A stretch of 64,000 bases of DNA, taken from positions 62,001 to 126,000 of the forward strand of contig CAJTCG010000005.1 of NCBI GenBank assembly GCA_910574635.1. Direction: 5' to 3'. This DNA comes from Oscillospiraceae bacterium. GTDB lineage: Bacteria; Bacillota; Clostridia; Oscillospirales; Oscillospiraceae. The notes below the pieces were generated by a model. It made no database searches. It saw only the letters and a list, made by a program, of their open reading frames with translations, and was not told the origin of the DNA. Position 1 is the first letter of the stretch; each line of letters begins with the position of its first letter. A program made the position numbers and the translations under genes. Shown here in pieces: positions 27,479 to 47,564 of the stretch.

Positions 27479-28231
27479 ATGATCACCCTGAAATCCTCCC
27501 ACGAGATCGACTTGATGCGCCGGAGTGGAAAAATTACCGCGGCTGCCCGTGCCTTGGCAGGGGAAATGGTAAAGCCCGGCGTGACAACCCAGGAGATCAA
27601 CGACGCGGTGGAGCGGTTTATCCGCCAGCAGGGGGCGGTCCCGTCCTTTCTCCATTACAACGGCTACCCAGCCAGCGCCTGCATCAGCGTCAACGACGAA
27701 ATCATCCACGGCATCCCCGGAAAACGGGTCCTGCAGGAAGGCGATATCGTCAGCGTGGACGTGGGCGCGTACATCGGGGGCTTTCATGGAGACTGCGCGG
27801 CGACATTCCCCTGCGGAAGGATTTCCCCGGAGGCCCAGCGCCTGATCGACGTGACCAGGCAGAGCTTCTTCGAGGGCATCCGCTTCGCCCGGGAGGGACA
27901 GCGCCTTCAGGACGTCTCCGCGGCGGTTCAGGCCTATGTGGAGCAAAACGGCTTTTCCGTGGTCCGGGAATACGTGGGCCACGGCGTGGGAGCCAAGATG
28001 CACGAATCGCCGGAGATCCCAAATTACGGCCGCCCAGGCCACGGCCCCCGGCTTCTCCGGGGAATGACCCTGGCCATCGAGCCCATGGTCAACGCCGGTT
28101 CCGCCGCCATCACTCAATTGAGCGACGGCTGGACGGTGAAGACCGCCGACGGAAAGTGGGCGGCCCACTATGAAAACACGATCCTGATTACCGATGGCGC
28201 GCCGGAAATTTTGACGGCCCCCGCTATTTGA
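27479..28231 (+). CDS. map: Methionine aminopeptidase type I
   Basis: Removes N-terminal Met from nascent proteins. The 250-residue pita-bread enzyme has metal ligands visible in 'VDVGAYIGGFHGDCA' (two Asp, about residues 92 and 103), 'GHGVGAKMHE' (His), 'EPMVN' (Glu) and 'YENTILIT' (Glu). It lies four bases after adk. Confidence 0.96.
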   Translation: MITLKSSHEIDLMRRSGKITAAARALAGEMVKPGVTTQEINDAVERFIRQQGAVPSFLHYNGYPASACISVNDEIIHGIPGKRVLQEGDIVSVDVGAYIGGFHGDCAATFPCGRISPEAQRLIDVTRQSFFEGIRFAREGQRLQDVSAAVQAYVEQNGFSVVREYVGHGVGAKMHESPEIPNYGRPGHGPRLLRGMTLAIEPMVNAGSAAITQLSDGWTVKTADGKWAAHYENTILITDGAPEILTAPAI

Positions 28232-28251
28232 CAACAGGTGAGAGAGAACGC

Positions 28252-28536
28252 ATGGAGATTGCGAAATCAAACATCGTCCGCTCCAACGCGGGGCGGGACA
28301 AGGGTAAGCTCTTTGTCGTCCTGGCGGTGGAGGGAGAGTACCTCCTGCTGGCGGACGGAAAATCGAGAAAGGTGGAATCCCCGAAGCGGAAGAAGCGCAG
28401 GCATGTGCTCTTCGTCTCGGCGGAGGAGACCCGCCTCGCCGAAAAGATCAAGAGCGAGGAGAAGATCACCAACAGTGAGCTTCGCAGGACGCTCGCGGCC
28501 TGCCGCGAGGCGATCCAGCCGGACCAGGAGGGATAA
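28252..28536 (+). CDS. KOW-domain RNA-binding protein (L14e-like)
   Basis: This 94-residue basic protein starts MEIAKSNIVRSNAGRDKGK, a KOW/SH3-like RNA-binding motif, followed by 'SPKRKKRRHVLF' and a charged helical tail. This family is regularly encoded between map and infA in Clostridia and is annotated there as a KOW-domain protein. Its function is unknown but the position suggests a ribosome or rRNA role. The ATG at 28252 follows AGGTGAGAG. A TTG in frame at 28228 overlaps map and is less likely. Confidence 0.85.
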   Translation: MEIAKSNIVRSNAGRDKGKLFVVLAVEGEYLLLADGKSRKVESPKRKKRRHVLFVSAEETRLAEKIKSEEKITNSELRRTLAACREAIQPDQEG

Positions 28537-28539
28537 CGT

Positions 28540-28758
28540 TTGGCAAAATCCGACATGATTGAAGTGGAAGGTGTTGTGGTGGAGGCCCTGCCCAACACGA
28601 CGTTCCAGGTTGACATTGGAAATGGTCACATGATTCTGGCGCATATTTCCGGGAAACTGAGGATGAATTTCATCAGGATTCTGCCCGGCGACAAGGTCAC
28701 GGTGGAGATGTCCCCGTACGATCTGACCCGGGGCCGGATCACCTGGCGCAGCAAATGA
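28540..28758 (+). CDS. infA: Translation initiation factor IF-1
   Basis: A 72-residue OB-fold protein that binds the A site during initiation. It has '[16 protein letters not shown]', '[15 protein letters not shown]' and '[23 protein letters not shown]' (split). It uses a TTG start at 28540 with AGGAGGG upstream. Confidence 0.97.
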   Translation: MAKSDMIEVEGVVVEALPNTTFQVDIGNGHMILAHISGKLRMNFIRILPGDKVTVEMSPYDLTRGRITWRSK

Positions 28759-28781
28759 CATCAAACGACGTAAACCGCTGA

Positions 28782-28913
<132 letters not shown>

Positions 28914-28941
28914 GAATTGAAATTGGAGGTGCTTTAAAAGT

Positions 28942-29307
28942 ATGGCACGTATTGCCGGTATTGACCTGCCGAAGGATAAACGTATCGAAATCGGCCTCAC
29001 CTATATCTACGGCATTGGACGCAAGAGCGCCAAGGACATCCTGGCGAAGTCCGGCGTGAACCCCGACACCCGGGTGAAGGACCTGACCGACGCCGACGAG
29101 CAAAAGCTCCGTGACGCCATTGACGACTACACCGTCGAGGGCGACCTCCGGCGGCAGACCGCCCTGGACATCAAGCGGCTCAGCGAAATCGGCTGCTACC
29201 GGGGCCTCAGGCACCGCAAGGGCCTGCCCGTTCGGGGCCAGCGCAGCAAAACCAACGCCCGTACCCGGAAGGGACCCAAGAAGACCATCGCCAACAAGAA
29301 GAAGTAA
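28942..29307 (+). CDS. rpsM: 30S ribosomal protein S13
   Basis: A 121-residue head protein contacting S19 and P-site tRNA. It shows '[20 protein letters not shown]' (residues 2-21) and '[20 protein letters not shown]'. TTGGAGG precedes the ATG. Confidence 0.98.
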   Translation: MARIAGIDLPKDKRIEIGLTYIYGIGRKSAKDILAKSGVNPDTRVKDLTDADEQKLRDAIDDYTVEGDLRRQTALDIKRLSEIGCYRGLRHRKGLPVRGQRSKTNARTRKGPKKTIANKKK

Positions 29308-29322
29308 GGAGGGAGAAAGAGT

Positions 29323-29727
29323 ATGGCAGCACAGAAATCCGGCGGTAAGAAAGTCATCCGCCGCCGCCGTGAGCGGAAGAACATTGAGCGTGGCCAGGTC
29401 CATATCCGTTCTTCCTTCAACAATACCATGGTAACCGTCACCGACGCCCAGGGCAACGCCATTTCCTGGGCCTCCTCCGGCGGCCTCGGCTTCCGGGGCA
29501 GCAAGAAGTCCACCCCCTTCGCGGCCCAGACCGCGGCGGAGACCGCCGCCCGCGCCGCCATGGAGCATGGGCTCAAGACCGTGGAAGTGTTCGTCAAGGG
29601 ACCCGGCCAGGGCCGTGAGGCCGCCATCCGGGCGCTGCAGGCCGTGGGCCTGGAAGTGACGATGATCAAGGACGTCACCCCCATCCCCCACAACGGCTGC
29701 CGCCCCCCGAAGCGCCGCCGCGTCTGA
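29323..29727 (+). CDS. rpsK: 30S ribosomal protein S11
   Basis: A 134-residue platform protein with '[20 protein letters not shown]' and the C-terminal '[18 protein letters not shown]'. AAGGAGGG precedes the ATG. Confidence 0.98.
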   Translation: MAAQKSGGKKVIRRRRERKNIERGQVHIRSSFNNTMVTVTDAQGNAISWASSGGLGFRGSKKSTPFAAQTAAETAARAAMEHGLKTVEVFVKGPGQGREAAIRALQAVGLEVTMIKDVTPIPHNGCRPPKRRRV

Positions 29728-29751
29728 TCGAAAGAGGAGGTAAGAAGCAAT

Positions 29752-30354
29752 ATGGCAAGGAATATGCAGCCCATCGCCAAGCGCTGCAAGGCTTTGGGCA
29801 TCTCTCCCGCCGTCATGGGGTACGCCAAAAAGGAGACCAACCGGAATCCCGGCGGCCAGATGCGGAAGAAGAAAAGCGAATATGGCATTCAGCTGAACGA
29901 AAAGCAGAAGGTCAAGTTCATCTACGGCATCCTGGAAAAGCAGTTCCACAGCTACTATGAGGCCGCCGCCGCCGCCCCCGGCAAGACCGGCGACAACCTG
30001 CTTATCAATGTGGAGCGCCGCCTGGACAACGTGGTGTACCGCATGGGCTTCGCCATGACCCGCCGTCAGGCCCGTCAGCTGGTGAACCATGGGCATTTCA
30101 CCGTCAACGGCAAAAAGGTCGACATCCCCTCCTACCAGGTGAAGGGCGGCGACGTGGTGGAAGTGGCGGAAAGCAGCCGCTCCTCCGAGGTCTTCAAGCG
30201 CCTCACCGGCCAGGACGCCCCCATCTTCCTCCTGCCCGCGTGGCTGGAGCGGGAGAAGAACGGCCTGAAGGGCACCGTGACCCGCCTCCCCGCTCGTGAG
30301 GATATCGACATCCCCGTGGAGGAGCACCTGATCGTCGAGCTCTACTCCAAGTAA
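29752..30354 (+). CDS. rpsD: 30S ribosomal protein S4
   Basis: A 200-residue primary 16S-binding protein with an S4 domain ('[20 protein letters not shown]' and '[18 protein letters not shown]'). The N-terminal '[20 protein letters not shown]' lacks the four-Cys zinc knuckle of some S4 proteins. It is an autoregulator in several bacteria. Confidence 0.97.
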   Translation: MARNMQPIAKRCKALGISPAVMGYAKKETNRNPGGQMRKKKSEYGIQLNEKQKVKFIYGILEKQFHSYYEAAAAAPGKTGDNLLINVERRLDNVVYRMGFAMTRRQARQLVNHGHFTVNGKKVDIPSYQVKGGDVVEVAESSRSSEVFKRLTGQDAPIFLLPAWLEREKNGLKGTVTRLPAREDIDIPVEEHLIVELYSK

Positions 30355-30362
30355 GCGGAGGA

Positions 30363-30430
30363 TACCCTCGATAATGAGCCGAACCAGAGGCGGCGTCTTG
30401 CGCCGCCCGTTGAGAAGATGAAGGAGGGTA
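30363..30430 (+). promoter_or_regulatory. Possible ribosome-site-masking stem before rpoA
   Basis: TACCCTC at 30363-30369 is exactly complementary to GAGGGTA at 30424-30430, which overlaps the rpoA ribosome site. A GGCGGCG/CGCCGCC hairpin (30389-30407) lies inside. Pairing would hide the site and couple rpoA translation to a regulator such as S4. Confidence 0.35.
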
Positions 30431-30434
30431 CTGC

Positions 30435-31385
30435 GTGATCGAAATCGAAAAGCCCCAGATTGAATGCAGCGAAGCGCCTGGTGATGTAACCTATGGCAAA
30501 TACGTGGTGGAACCCCTGGAGCGGGGATACGGTACGACGCTGGGCAACGCCCTGCGGCGGATCATGCTCTCCTCGCTGCCCGGCACCGCGCCGACTACCA
30601 TCAAAATCGCCGGTGTTCAGCACGAGTTTTCCACCATTCCCGGCGTGAAGGAAGACGTGACGGAGATCGTCTTGAATATCAAGAGCCTCCTGACCAAGCT
30701 CCACAGCGACTCGGTGAAGACGGTCTATATCGAGGCGGTGGGCCCCTGCGTGGTGACCGCCGGTGACATCAAGGCCGACGGCGAGGTGGAGGTTCTGAAC
30801 CCGGACCTGCACATCGCCACACTGGACAACGGGGCGTCTCTGAACATGGAGATTACCCTGTCCCATGGCCGGGGCTATGTCCCCGCCGACCGCAACAAGC
30901 CCCAGCAGAATGTGATCGGGACCATTGGGGTAGATTCCATCTACACGCCGGTGTACAAGGTGAATTATACCGTGGAGCCCACCCGCGTGGGCGCTTCCAG
31001 CGACTTTGACAAGCTGACGCTGGAGGTCTGGACGGACGGCACCATCTCCGCCCGGGACGCCGTCTCTCTGGGAGCAAAGATCCTCTGCGACCATTTCACG
31101 CTGTTCACCGACCTGAGTGAGAACGTCGGCAGCCGCCCCACCGTGGTGGAGAAGGCGGAAGCCCAGCGGGACAAGGTGCTGGAGATGACCATCGAGGAGC
31201 TGGACCTCAGCGTCCGGAGCTTCAACTGCCTGAAGCGGGCCAACATCAACACGGTGGAGGACTTGATTTCCAAGACCGAGGACGAGATGATGAAGGTCCG
31301 CAACCTGGGACGCAAGTCCCTGGAGGAGGTCATCAACAAGCTGGCCATGATGGGCCTGCACCTGGCCGACGAGGAGAATAATTGA
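30435..31385 (+). CDS. rpoA: DNA-directed RNA polymerase subunit alpha
   Basis: A 316-residue subunit that assembles RNA polymerase and contacts promoters and activators. The N-terminal dimer domain contains '[20 protein letters not shown]' (~residues 24-43) and the C-terminal domain '[13 protein letters not shown]'. It has a GTG start at 30435 after AAGGAGG. Confidence 0.98.
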   Translation: MIEIEKPQIECSEAPGDVTYGKYVVEPLERGYGTTLGNALRRIMLSSLPGTAPTTIKIAGVQHEFSTIPGVKEDVTEIVLNIKSLLTKLHSDSVKTVYIEAVGPCVVTAGDIKADGEVEVLNPDLHIATLDNGASLNMEITLSHGRGYVPADRNKPQQNVIGTIGVDSIYTPVYKVNYTVEPTRVGASSDFDKLTLEVWTDGTISARDAVSLGAKILCDHFTLFTDLSENVGSRPTVVEKAEAQRDKVLEMTIEELDLSVRSFNCLKRANINTVEDLISKTEDEMMKVRNLGRKSLEEVINKLAMMGLHLADEENN

Positions 31386-31439
31386 CCGTCCCCGCCGGAG
31401 AGCGAAGGAGAAACCATAACAAGTAAGGAGGAAACCGAA

Positions 31440-31775
31440 ATGCCTCGTAAGCTCGGCAAGACCTCTGACCAGCGCAGAGCCATGCTGCGTCAGCAGGTCA
31501 CGGATTTCCTGGATCACGGGAAGATGGAGACCACCGTCACCCGGGCCAAGGAGATCAAGCCCCTGGCTGAGAAAATGATTACCCTGGGCAAGAAGAGCGA
31601 CCTGGCCGCCTACCGGCAGGCCATGAGCTTCATCACCCGGGAGGATGTCTGCAAGAAGCTGTTCAAGGAAATCGCGCCCACCTACGCGGAGCGCAACGGC
31701 GGCTATACCCGCATCATCCGCACCGGCATCCGCCGTGGCGACGCCGCAGAGACCGCGGTGATTGAGCTGGTGTAA
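31440..31775 (+). CDS. rplQ: 50S ribosomal protein L17
   Basis: A 111-residue protein, [20 protein letters not shown] and '[20 protein letters not shown]'. It is the last gene of the ribosomal cluster, followed by an 18-bp-stem terminator. Confidence 0.98.
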   Translation: MPRKLGKTSDQRRAMLRQQVTDFLDHGKMETTVTRAKEIKPLAEKMITLGKKSDLAAYRQAMSFITREDVCKKLFKEIAPTYAERNGGYTRIIRTGIRRGDAAETAVIELV

Positions 31776-31786
31776 GAGCACGTATA

Positions 31787-31838
31787 AGAGCGCTTTGTCA
31801 TGAGAACCTAGGCTCATGACAAAGCGCTCTTTCTTTTC
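31787..31838 (+). terminator. Terminator of the ribosomal protein cluster
   Basis: A perfect 18-bp stem (AGAGCGCTTTGTCATGAG with its complement), loop AACCTAGG, then TTCTTTTC. The strongest hairpin in the window. Confidence 0.92.
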
Positions 31839-31909
31839 GTGATTTTTCCAATAAAATTCCCCGGAGAGCTGCGCATACTAACCCCGGATAAATAAGGGGG
31901 AACTGCGCG

Positions 31910-32614
31910 ATGGTGAAGAAGATTGTCCCAATTTTCATACTGGCCCTTCTGACCGCCCTGTGCCTGCCGGGCGGCGAGGCAATGCCCGCGGACGGAGGGG
32001 CCGAGATTCCGGCGGGGGAGAAGTACGTGGCCCTGACCTTTGACGACGGCCCCCGGCGGGGCACCACGGAGCGTCTGCTGGACGGTTTGAAGGAACGGGG
32101 GGCCAAGGCCACCTTTTTCCTCATCGGCCAGCAGATTGAAGACAACGCCGCGCTGGTGGCCCGCATGGCGGAGGAGGGGCACCAGATAGGAAACCACACC
32201 TGGAGCCACCAGCGGCTGGACGGCATCCTCCCGGATGAGGCGGCCCAGGAGGTGGCCCGGACGGAAGCGGCGCTGGAGGCGCTGCTGGGGGGCGGGGAAT
32301 ACTGGCTGCGGCCCCCCTACGGCCAAGTGGCGGAGGGGGTGGAGCTTGGCGTGCCCATGGTGAAGTGGTGCGTGGACCCCCGGGACTGGGAGAGCCGGGA
32401 CGCGGAAAAAGTAACCCGGGCGATTTTGGACTGCGTAGAGCCCAACAGCATCATTCTGCTCCACGATATCTATTCCACGTCGGTGGACGCGGCCCTGCGG
32501 GTGGTGGATCGGCTTCAAGAGGAGGGCTATTGGTTCGTGACAGTGGAGGAGCTGCTGTGGCTGAACGGCGTGACCCCGGAGGCGGGGCGGATGTACCGGA
32601 CGGGGAAGGGGTAA
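31910..32614 (+). CDS. Polysaccharide deacetylase (NodB/CE4 family)
   Basis: A secreted or membrane-tethered 234-residue enzyme with an N-terminal hydrophobic signal (residues 1-24). The NodB domain has the motifs 'TFDDGP' (catalytic Asp and metal Asp), 'HTWSH' (metal His pair), 'RPPYG' and 'ILLHD'. All catalytic residues are present, so it should deacetylate peptidoglycan or another N-acetylated glycan. A sequence CATACT at 31874-31879 upstream is loosely like a sporulation-sigma -10 element, which would fit a PdaA/PdaB-like role, but this is weak. AGGGGG precedes the ATG. Confidence 0.88.
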   Translation: MVKKIVPIFILALLTALCLPGGEAMPADGGAEIPAGEKYVALTFDDGPRRGTTERLLDGLKERGAKATFFLIGQQIEDNAALVARMAEEGHQIGNHTWSHQRLDGILPDEAAQEVARTEAALEALLGGGEYWLRPPYGQVAEGVELGVPMVKWCVDPRDWESRDAEKVTRAILDCVEPNSIILLHDIYSTSVDAALRVVDRLQEEGYWFVTVEELLWLNGVTPEAGRMYRTGKG

Positions 32615-32641
32615 ATTTCCCCGTCCCGGCGGAAAATTTTG

Positions 32642-32670
32642 TTGACAAGAGGGAGAGGGTATGCTATGAT
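32642..32670 (+). promoter_or_regulatory. Promoter of the tRNA-Ser pair
   Basis: Consensus TTGACA (32642-32647), a 17-bp spacer and TATGAT (32665-32670), 34 bases before the first tRNA. Confidence 0.85.
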
Positions 32671-32703
32671 GTTATGCGTGTTCAAGAGACGGCGCCTTCT
32701 TGT

Positions 32704-32791
32704 GGAGAGATGTCCGAGTGGTTGAAGGAACCGGTCTTGAAAACCGGCGGCGCGCAAGTGCCCGTGGGTTCGAATCCCACTCTCTCCGCCA
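32704..32791 (+). tRNA. tRNA-Ser (anticodon TGA)
   Basis: An 88-nt cloverleaf with a long variable arm and encoded CCA. Acceptor stem GGAGAGA / TCTCTCC, anticodon loop CTTGAAA (TGA), T-arm GTGGG TTCGAAT CCCAC. It reads UCA and other UCN codons by wobble. Confidence 0.95.
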
Positions 32792-32816
32792 ACTTTTCAA
32801 AAGTGAATCCGGATCT

Positions 32817-32909
32817 GCGGAAGTACCCAAGTGGCCGAAGGGGCTCCCCTGCTAAGGGAGTAGGCTGGATAAAACCGGCGCGAGGGTTCAAATCCCTCCT
32901 TCCGCGCCA
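32817..32909 (+). tRNA. tRNA-Ser (anticodon GCT)
   Basis: A 93-nt cloverleaf with a long variable arm and encoded CCA. Acceptor stem GCGGAAG / CTTCCGC, anticodon arm CTCCC CTGCTAA GGGAG (GCT). It reads AGC/AGU. It is 25 bases after the other serine tRNA, probably on the same transcript. Confidence 0.95.
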
Positions 32910-32910
32910 A

Positions 32911-32970
32911 GCAATGAAACCCTTGTTGTCAGGTCAAAGCCTGTCATGCCAAGGGTTTCATTGCAGTTTT
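32911..32970 (+). terminator. Terminator after the tRNA genes
   Basis: GCAATGAAACCCTTG pairs with CAAGGGTTTCATTGC (15 bp) around a 24-nt loop, followed by AGTTTTGC. Confidence 0.7.
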
Positions 32971-33146
32971 GCATTGTCCGTTCATGCGTAAATATTATCA
33001 TTTTTCAAATACAAAACACAGTTCAGGTATAGTTAAAAACCCGCCTCCATTTTCTTGGCGGCTGCCGAAATAACATCCTCACAAACGTGCGTGTAAATCC
33101 ATAGCGGTGGAGAGCTGGATATCCCCTCCGGCACCTGAGAATATGA

Positions 33147-33182
33147 AAAACGGCCCATGGAGCTGGTTCCATGGGCCGTTTT
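33147..33182. terminator. Bidirectional terminator-like hairpin upstream of the rpoB promoter
   Basis: A 15-bp perfect stem AAAACGGCCCATGGA / TCCATGGGCCGTTTT with loop GCTGGT. The ~180 bases before it (32971-33146) hold no gene I can support; a weak CCGCC/GGCGG hairpin with five Ts reads leftward at 33035-33061. Confidence 0.75.
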
Positions 33183-33216
33183 ATTGAAAAAAGGATACGA
33201 AATGTCCACTTTCCCC

Positions 33217-33245
33217 TTGACAGAGAAAAATGGACGTGGTAAAAT
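33217..33245 (+). promoter_or_regulatory. Promoter of rpoBC
   Basis: TTGACA (33217-33222), a 17-bp spacer and TAAAAT (33240-33245), leaving a ~160-nt leader. rplKAJL are not upstream, so rpoBC is separate from the L7/L12 operon here. Confidence 0.8.
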
Positions 33246-33409
33246 AAAGCACTTATCGACAGCGGGTGGAAAATCCCCCGCTTCATACCTTAATCGGAGT
33301 ATAGCACATTTCCCAGAAGAATGCAAGAGCGGGGCGAAAGGTTTTTAACAACGGAGCCCGGCGTGTCCCTATCCCCGCCGCCGGTGGCGGCAGAAAGGTG
33401 AATGTGAAG

Positions 33410-37330
<3,921 letters not shown>

Positions 37331-37384
37331 TGCGTTCGTTGAATATTCCGGCAGTACCGGAGCAATGAAGGAGGAACGCGCAAG

Positions 37385-41263
<3,879 letters not shown>

Positions 41264-41284
41264 GAAGTTATGTAGACGAAAAAG

Positions 41285-41319
41285 CGCCGGGACCCTGCGG
41301 GGTCCCGGCGTTTCTATAT
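41285..41319. terminator. Bidirectional terminator between rpoC and comM
   Basis: An 11-bp perfect stem CGCCGGGACCC / GGGTCCCGGCG, loop TGCG. T-runs lie on both sides (TTTCTATA rightward, CTTTTTCG leftward). Confidence 0.9.
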
Positions 41320-41327
41320 GGAAAGGC

Positions 41328-42845
41328 TCAGCCCTTCAAGATATCCGTGTTCCGGTACTGAATGGCCTCCGCCAGGTGGGCGGCGCCAATGTCCGCCTCT
41401 CCGTCCAAATCCGCGATGGTCCGGGCCACCCGGAGAATCCGGTCGTGGGACCGGGCCGTCAGGCCCATGCGCTGAAAGGCGTTTTTCATCAGCTTCTCCC
41501 CGGTCTCGTCCAGGCGGCAGAAGGCCCCCAGCTGCGCCGGGGCGATCTGGGCGTTGCAGGCCGCGCCGGACCCTGCCAGGCGCTCCGCCTGAATGGCCCG
41601 GGCCGCGTCCACCCTGGCCTTCACCTCCGCCGAGGACTCCGGGGTCTCCCGGCGGCGCATGGCCTCGTACTCCACCGAGGGCACCGTTACGTGGAGGTCG
41701 ATCCGGTCCAGCAGGGGGCCGGAGATCTTTTCCACATACCGCTCCCGGTCCCGCTGGGAGCAGGTGCACCGCCGGTCCGGGTGCCCCCGCCAGCCGCAGC
41801 GGCAGGGGTTCATGGCGCAGATGAGCTGGAACCGGGCAGGGAGGCGCAGGGTGCCCCCGGCCCGGGAGATGGTGACCTCCCCGTCCTCCAGGGGCTGGCG
41901 GAGAATCTCCAGGGCGTCCCGGCGGAACTCCGGCAGCTCGTCCAGGAAGAGGACCCCGTTGTGGGCCAGGGAGATTTCCCCGGGCCGCATGGCGGGCCCG
42001 CCGCCGGTGAGGGCGGAGGCGGAGACGGTGTGATGGGGGCTGCGGAAGGGACGGCGGGTCAGCAGGGGGTGCGCCGGGTCCGCCAGCCCCGCCACGGACC
42101 ACACGCCGGAGGCCGCCAGGGCCTCCTCCCGGCTCATGTCCGGCAGGATGGAGGGCAGGCGTTTTGCCAGCATGGATTTCCCCGCCCCGGGAGAGCCGAT
42201 CATCAAAAGGTTGTGCCCCCCGGCGGCGGCGATTTCCAGGGCCCGCTTCACGTTCTCCTGGCCCATCACATCCCGGAGGTCCAAAAGGCCCGCCTCGTCC
42301 TCTCCCGGCGTCCAGGCCGGGGCGGGGGAGAGGGGCTTCTCCCCCCGGAGGTGGGCCGTCAGGGACGCCACATCCTCCACGCCGTAGACCGTCAGCCCCC
42401 CGGCAAGCGTCGCCTCGGCGGCGTTGCCCGCCGGGACGAAGAGCTGCCGCACCCCCGCCCGCTCCGCCGCCAGGGCCATGGGGAGAACCCCCGCCACGCT
42501 CCGCAGGGTCCCGGACAGGGACAGCTCCCCCACAAACGCCGCGTCCGCCGGGGGCTCCGGCAAGTCGCCGTTTGCCGCCAGGAGGCCCACGAAGATGGGC
42601 AGGTCGTAGAGGGTCCCCGCCTTCTTCTGCCCCGCCGGGGCCAGGTTTACGGTGATGCGGCTGACGGGGAACTTGGCCCCGCAGTTCTTCACCGCCGCCC
42701 GGACCCGCTCCCGGGCCTCCCGCACGGCGGCGTCCGGCAGGCCCACCACGTCGAAGGCGGGGAGCCCGCCGGAGAGAAAGCACTCGGCGCTGACCTCGTA
42801 GCCGGAGACGCCGTTTAAGCCAAGGGAACGCACCGTGACCACCAT
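41328..42845 (-). CDS. comM: YifB/ComM-family Mg-chelatase-like AAA+ ATPase
   Basis: A 505-residue protein with an N-terminal ChlI/Lon-like domain ('AFDVVGLPDAAVREARERVR', ~residues 31-50), the AAA+ core with Walker A 'GSPGAGKSMLAK' and Walker B 'VLFLDELPEF', and the C-terminal Mg-chelatase domain with Cys-rich 'CAMNPCRCGWRGHPDRRCTC'. In transformable bacteria ComM is a branch-migration helicase. In clostridia without obvious competence its role is unclear. The start at 42845 follows GGGAGGTAAG. Confidence 0.93.
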   Translation of the reverse strand: MVVTVRSLGLNGVSGYEVSAECFLSGGLPAFDVVGLPDAAVREARERVRAAVKNCGAKFPVSRITVNLAPAGQKKAGTLYDLPIFVGLLAANGDLPEPPADAAFVGELSLSGTLRSVAGVLPMALAAERAGVRQLFVPAGNAAEATLAGGLTVYGVEDVASLTAHLRGEKPLSPAPAWTPGEDEAGLLDLRDVMGQENVKRALEIAAAGGHNLLMIGSPGAGKSMLAKRLPSILPDMSREEALAASGVWSVAGLADPAHPLLTRRPFRSPHHTVSASALTGGGPAMRPGEISLAHNGVLFLDELPEFRRDALEILRQPLEDGEVTISRAGGTLRLPARFQLICAMNPCRCGWRGHPDRRCTCSQRDRERYVEKISGPLLDRIDLHVTVPSVEYEAMRRRETPESSAEVKARVDAARAIQAERLAGSGAACNAQIAPAQLGAFCRLDETGEKLMKNAFQRMGLTARSHDRILRVARTIADLDGEADIGAAHLAEAIQYRNTDILKG

Positions 42846-42900
42846 AAGACTTACCTCCCGCAAGCGGAGCGGCGGAGCGCCGCTGTGTTTCTGTGGGATC

Positions 42901-42929
42901 ATGATACCACAGATTGGGGGAAATGGAAA
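42901..42929 (-). promoter_or_regulatory. Promoter of comM
   Basis: Read leftward: TTTCCA (42924-42929), a 17-bp spacer and TATCAT (42901-42906). The leader holds an AGCGGCG/CGCCGCT hairpin. Confidence 0.65.
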
Positions 42930-43095
42930 GCGGAGAATGAGGAGGACGGGAATTTTCCGCTGGGAGAACGGGAGAAATTGTGTTGATGTTAAGTGAAGTT
43001 GACAAAATTCCAACAGAAGTTGGTTGCGGAACGTTTTGAAACGCGAGATGCTGGTCCCGGCCTGAACGGCCCGTCAATATAAGGAGGACTGCAAC

Positions 43096-43467
43096 ATGAA
43101 TTTCAACGAAAAACTGATTGACCTGCGGAAAAGCAGGGGCTTGTCCCAAGAGGAACTGGGAGCAGAGCTGCATGTATCCCGGCAGACGGTATCCAAATGG
43201 GAGTCCGCCCAGTCTTATCCCGACTTCCAGCGATTAGTGCTCCTGAGTGATTACTTCGGCTTGACGCTGGACGCGCTGGTTCGGGATGTGGATGTGCAGG
43301 AGGTCCGGGAAAAGAATTGGAACAGCGAAAAGCTGGACTCCATTTACCAGGACGTGAGCAAGGCGAAGCGGATTTTTAAGTGGTGGCTGATTGGCGCGGG
43401 GACGGCGGCGGGGATTGTACTGACCCTGCTGGTGAATTTCTTTCTCCACGCGGTATTCGTCTGGTAA
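43096..43467 (+). CDS. Membrane-tethered XRE-family HTH regulator
   Basis: A 123-residue protein. Residues ~6-60 are a lambda-repressor-like HTH ('LRKSRGLSQEELGAELHVSR', 'QTVSKWESAQSYPD'). A linker follows, then one C-terminal transmembrane helix (about residues 97-120, 'WLIGAGTAAGIVLTLLVNFF'). Such HTH-TM proteins are common in Bacillota and may sense the membrane or a partner protein. AAGGAGG precedes the ATG. A CCAAC/GTTGG inverted repeat lies ~90 bases upstream. It stands alone before nifJ; whether it controls nifJ is unknown. Confidence 0.88.
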   Translation: MNFNEKLIDLRKSRGLSQEELGAELHVSRQTVSKWESAQSYPDFQRLVLLSDYFGLTLDALVRDVDVQEVREKNWNSEKLDSIYQDVSKAKRIFKWWLIGAGTAAGIVLTLLVNFFLHAVFVW

Positions 43468-43530
43468 GCGGAATCGTTTGCCCGCCAAGAATCCCTGGGA
43501 AAATTTGTGCAAAAAATAACAAAGCGGCGG

Positions 43531-43559
43531 TTTACACCGGGAAACAGCCGTGTTATAAT
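43531..43559 (+). promoter_or_regulatory. Promoter of nifJ
   Basis: TTTACA (43531-43536), a 17-bp spacer and consensus TATAAT (43554-43559). Confidence 0.8.
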
Positions 43560-43651
43560 GGAACCGCATGGGGTCCGGCAAGAGAATGCTTCGGTCCCCT
43601 GTCTTGGAGAGATTGCCGTCCCCGGGCGGCAAATTTACAGGAGGTAAGTTT

Positions 43652-47317
<3,666 letters not shown>

Positions 47318-47406
47318 GGCGTCGCAAAGTCCGCTAAGCTCCGTTCCCGCCGCCGGCCTGCGGCCTCTGGCGAGAACTGCGCCCGCTCCCTTGCTCCGCC
47401 TCTTTT

Positions 47407-47430
47407 CAAGGGGGAGCAGGCTCCCCCTTG
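47407..47430. repeat. GC-rich stem-loop in the spacer after nifJ
   Basis: CAAGGGGGAG / CTCCCCCTTG, loop CAGG. The surrounding 47318-47480 is noncoding, rich in C and G runs, and looks like an intergenic repeat unit rather than a gene. Confidence 0.4.
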
Positions 47431-47487
47431 AGCAACCCCCACCCCCTGCGGGGGGACGGGGGACGGGCGTCGGTAGAATTTTCAACA

Positions 47488-47526
47488 AGAGAGGACCACG
47501 GGCTTTGCCCGTGGTCCTCTTTCTTT
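47488..47526. terminator. Bidirectional terminator between nifJ and the S41/SLH gene
   Basis: An AGAGGACCACGGGC / GCCCGTGGTCCTCT stem (14 bp) with loop TTT, then TTCTTT; the complementary A-rich side serves leftward transcripts. Confidence 0.85.
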
Positions 47527-47564
47527 GGGGGCTGTCCAGGTTGGGCCGTTTTCCGCCTCTGTTC

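Noticed and set aside
33033..33326. Leftward ORF of 97 codons upstream of rpoB
   Set aside because: It runs through the rpoB promoter and a perfect 15-bp terminator hairpin and has no ribosome site.
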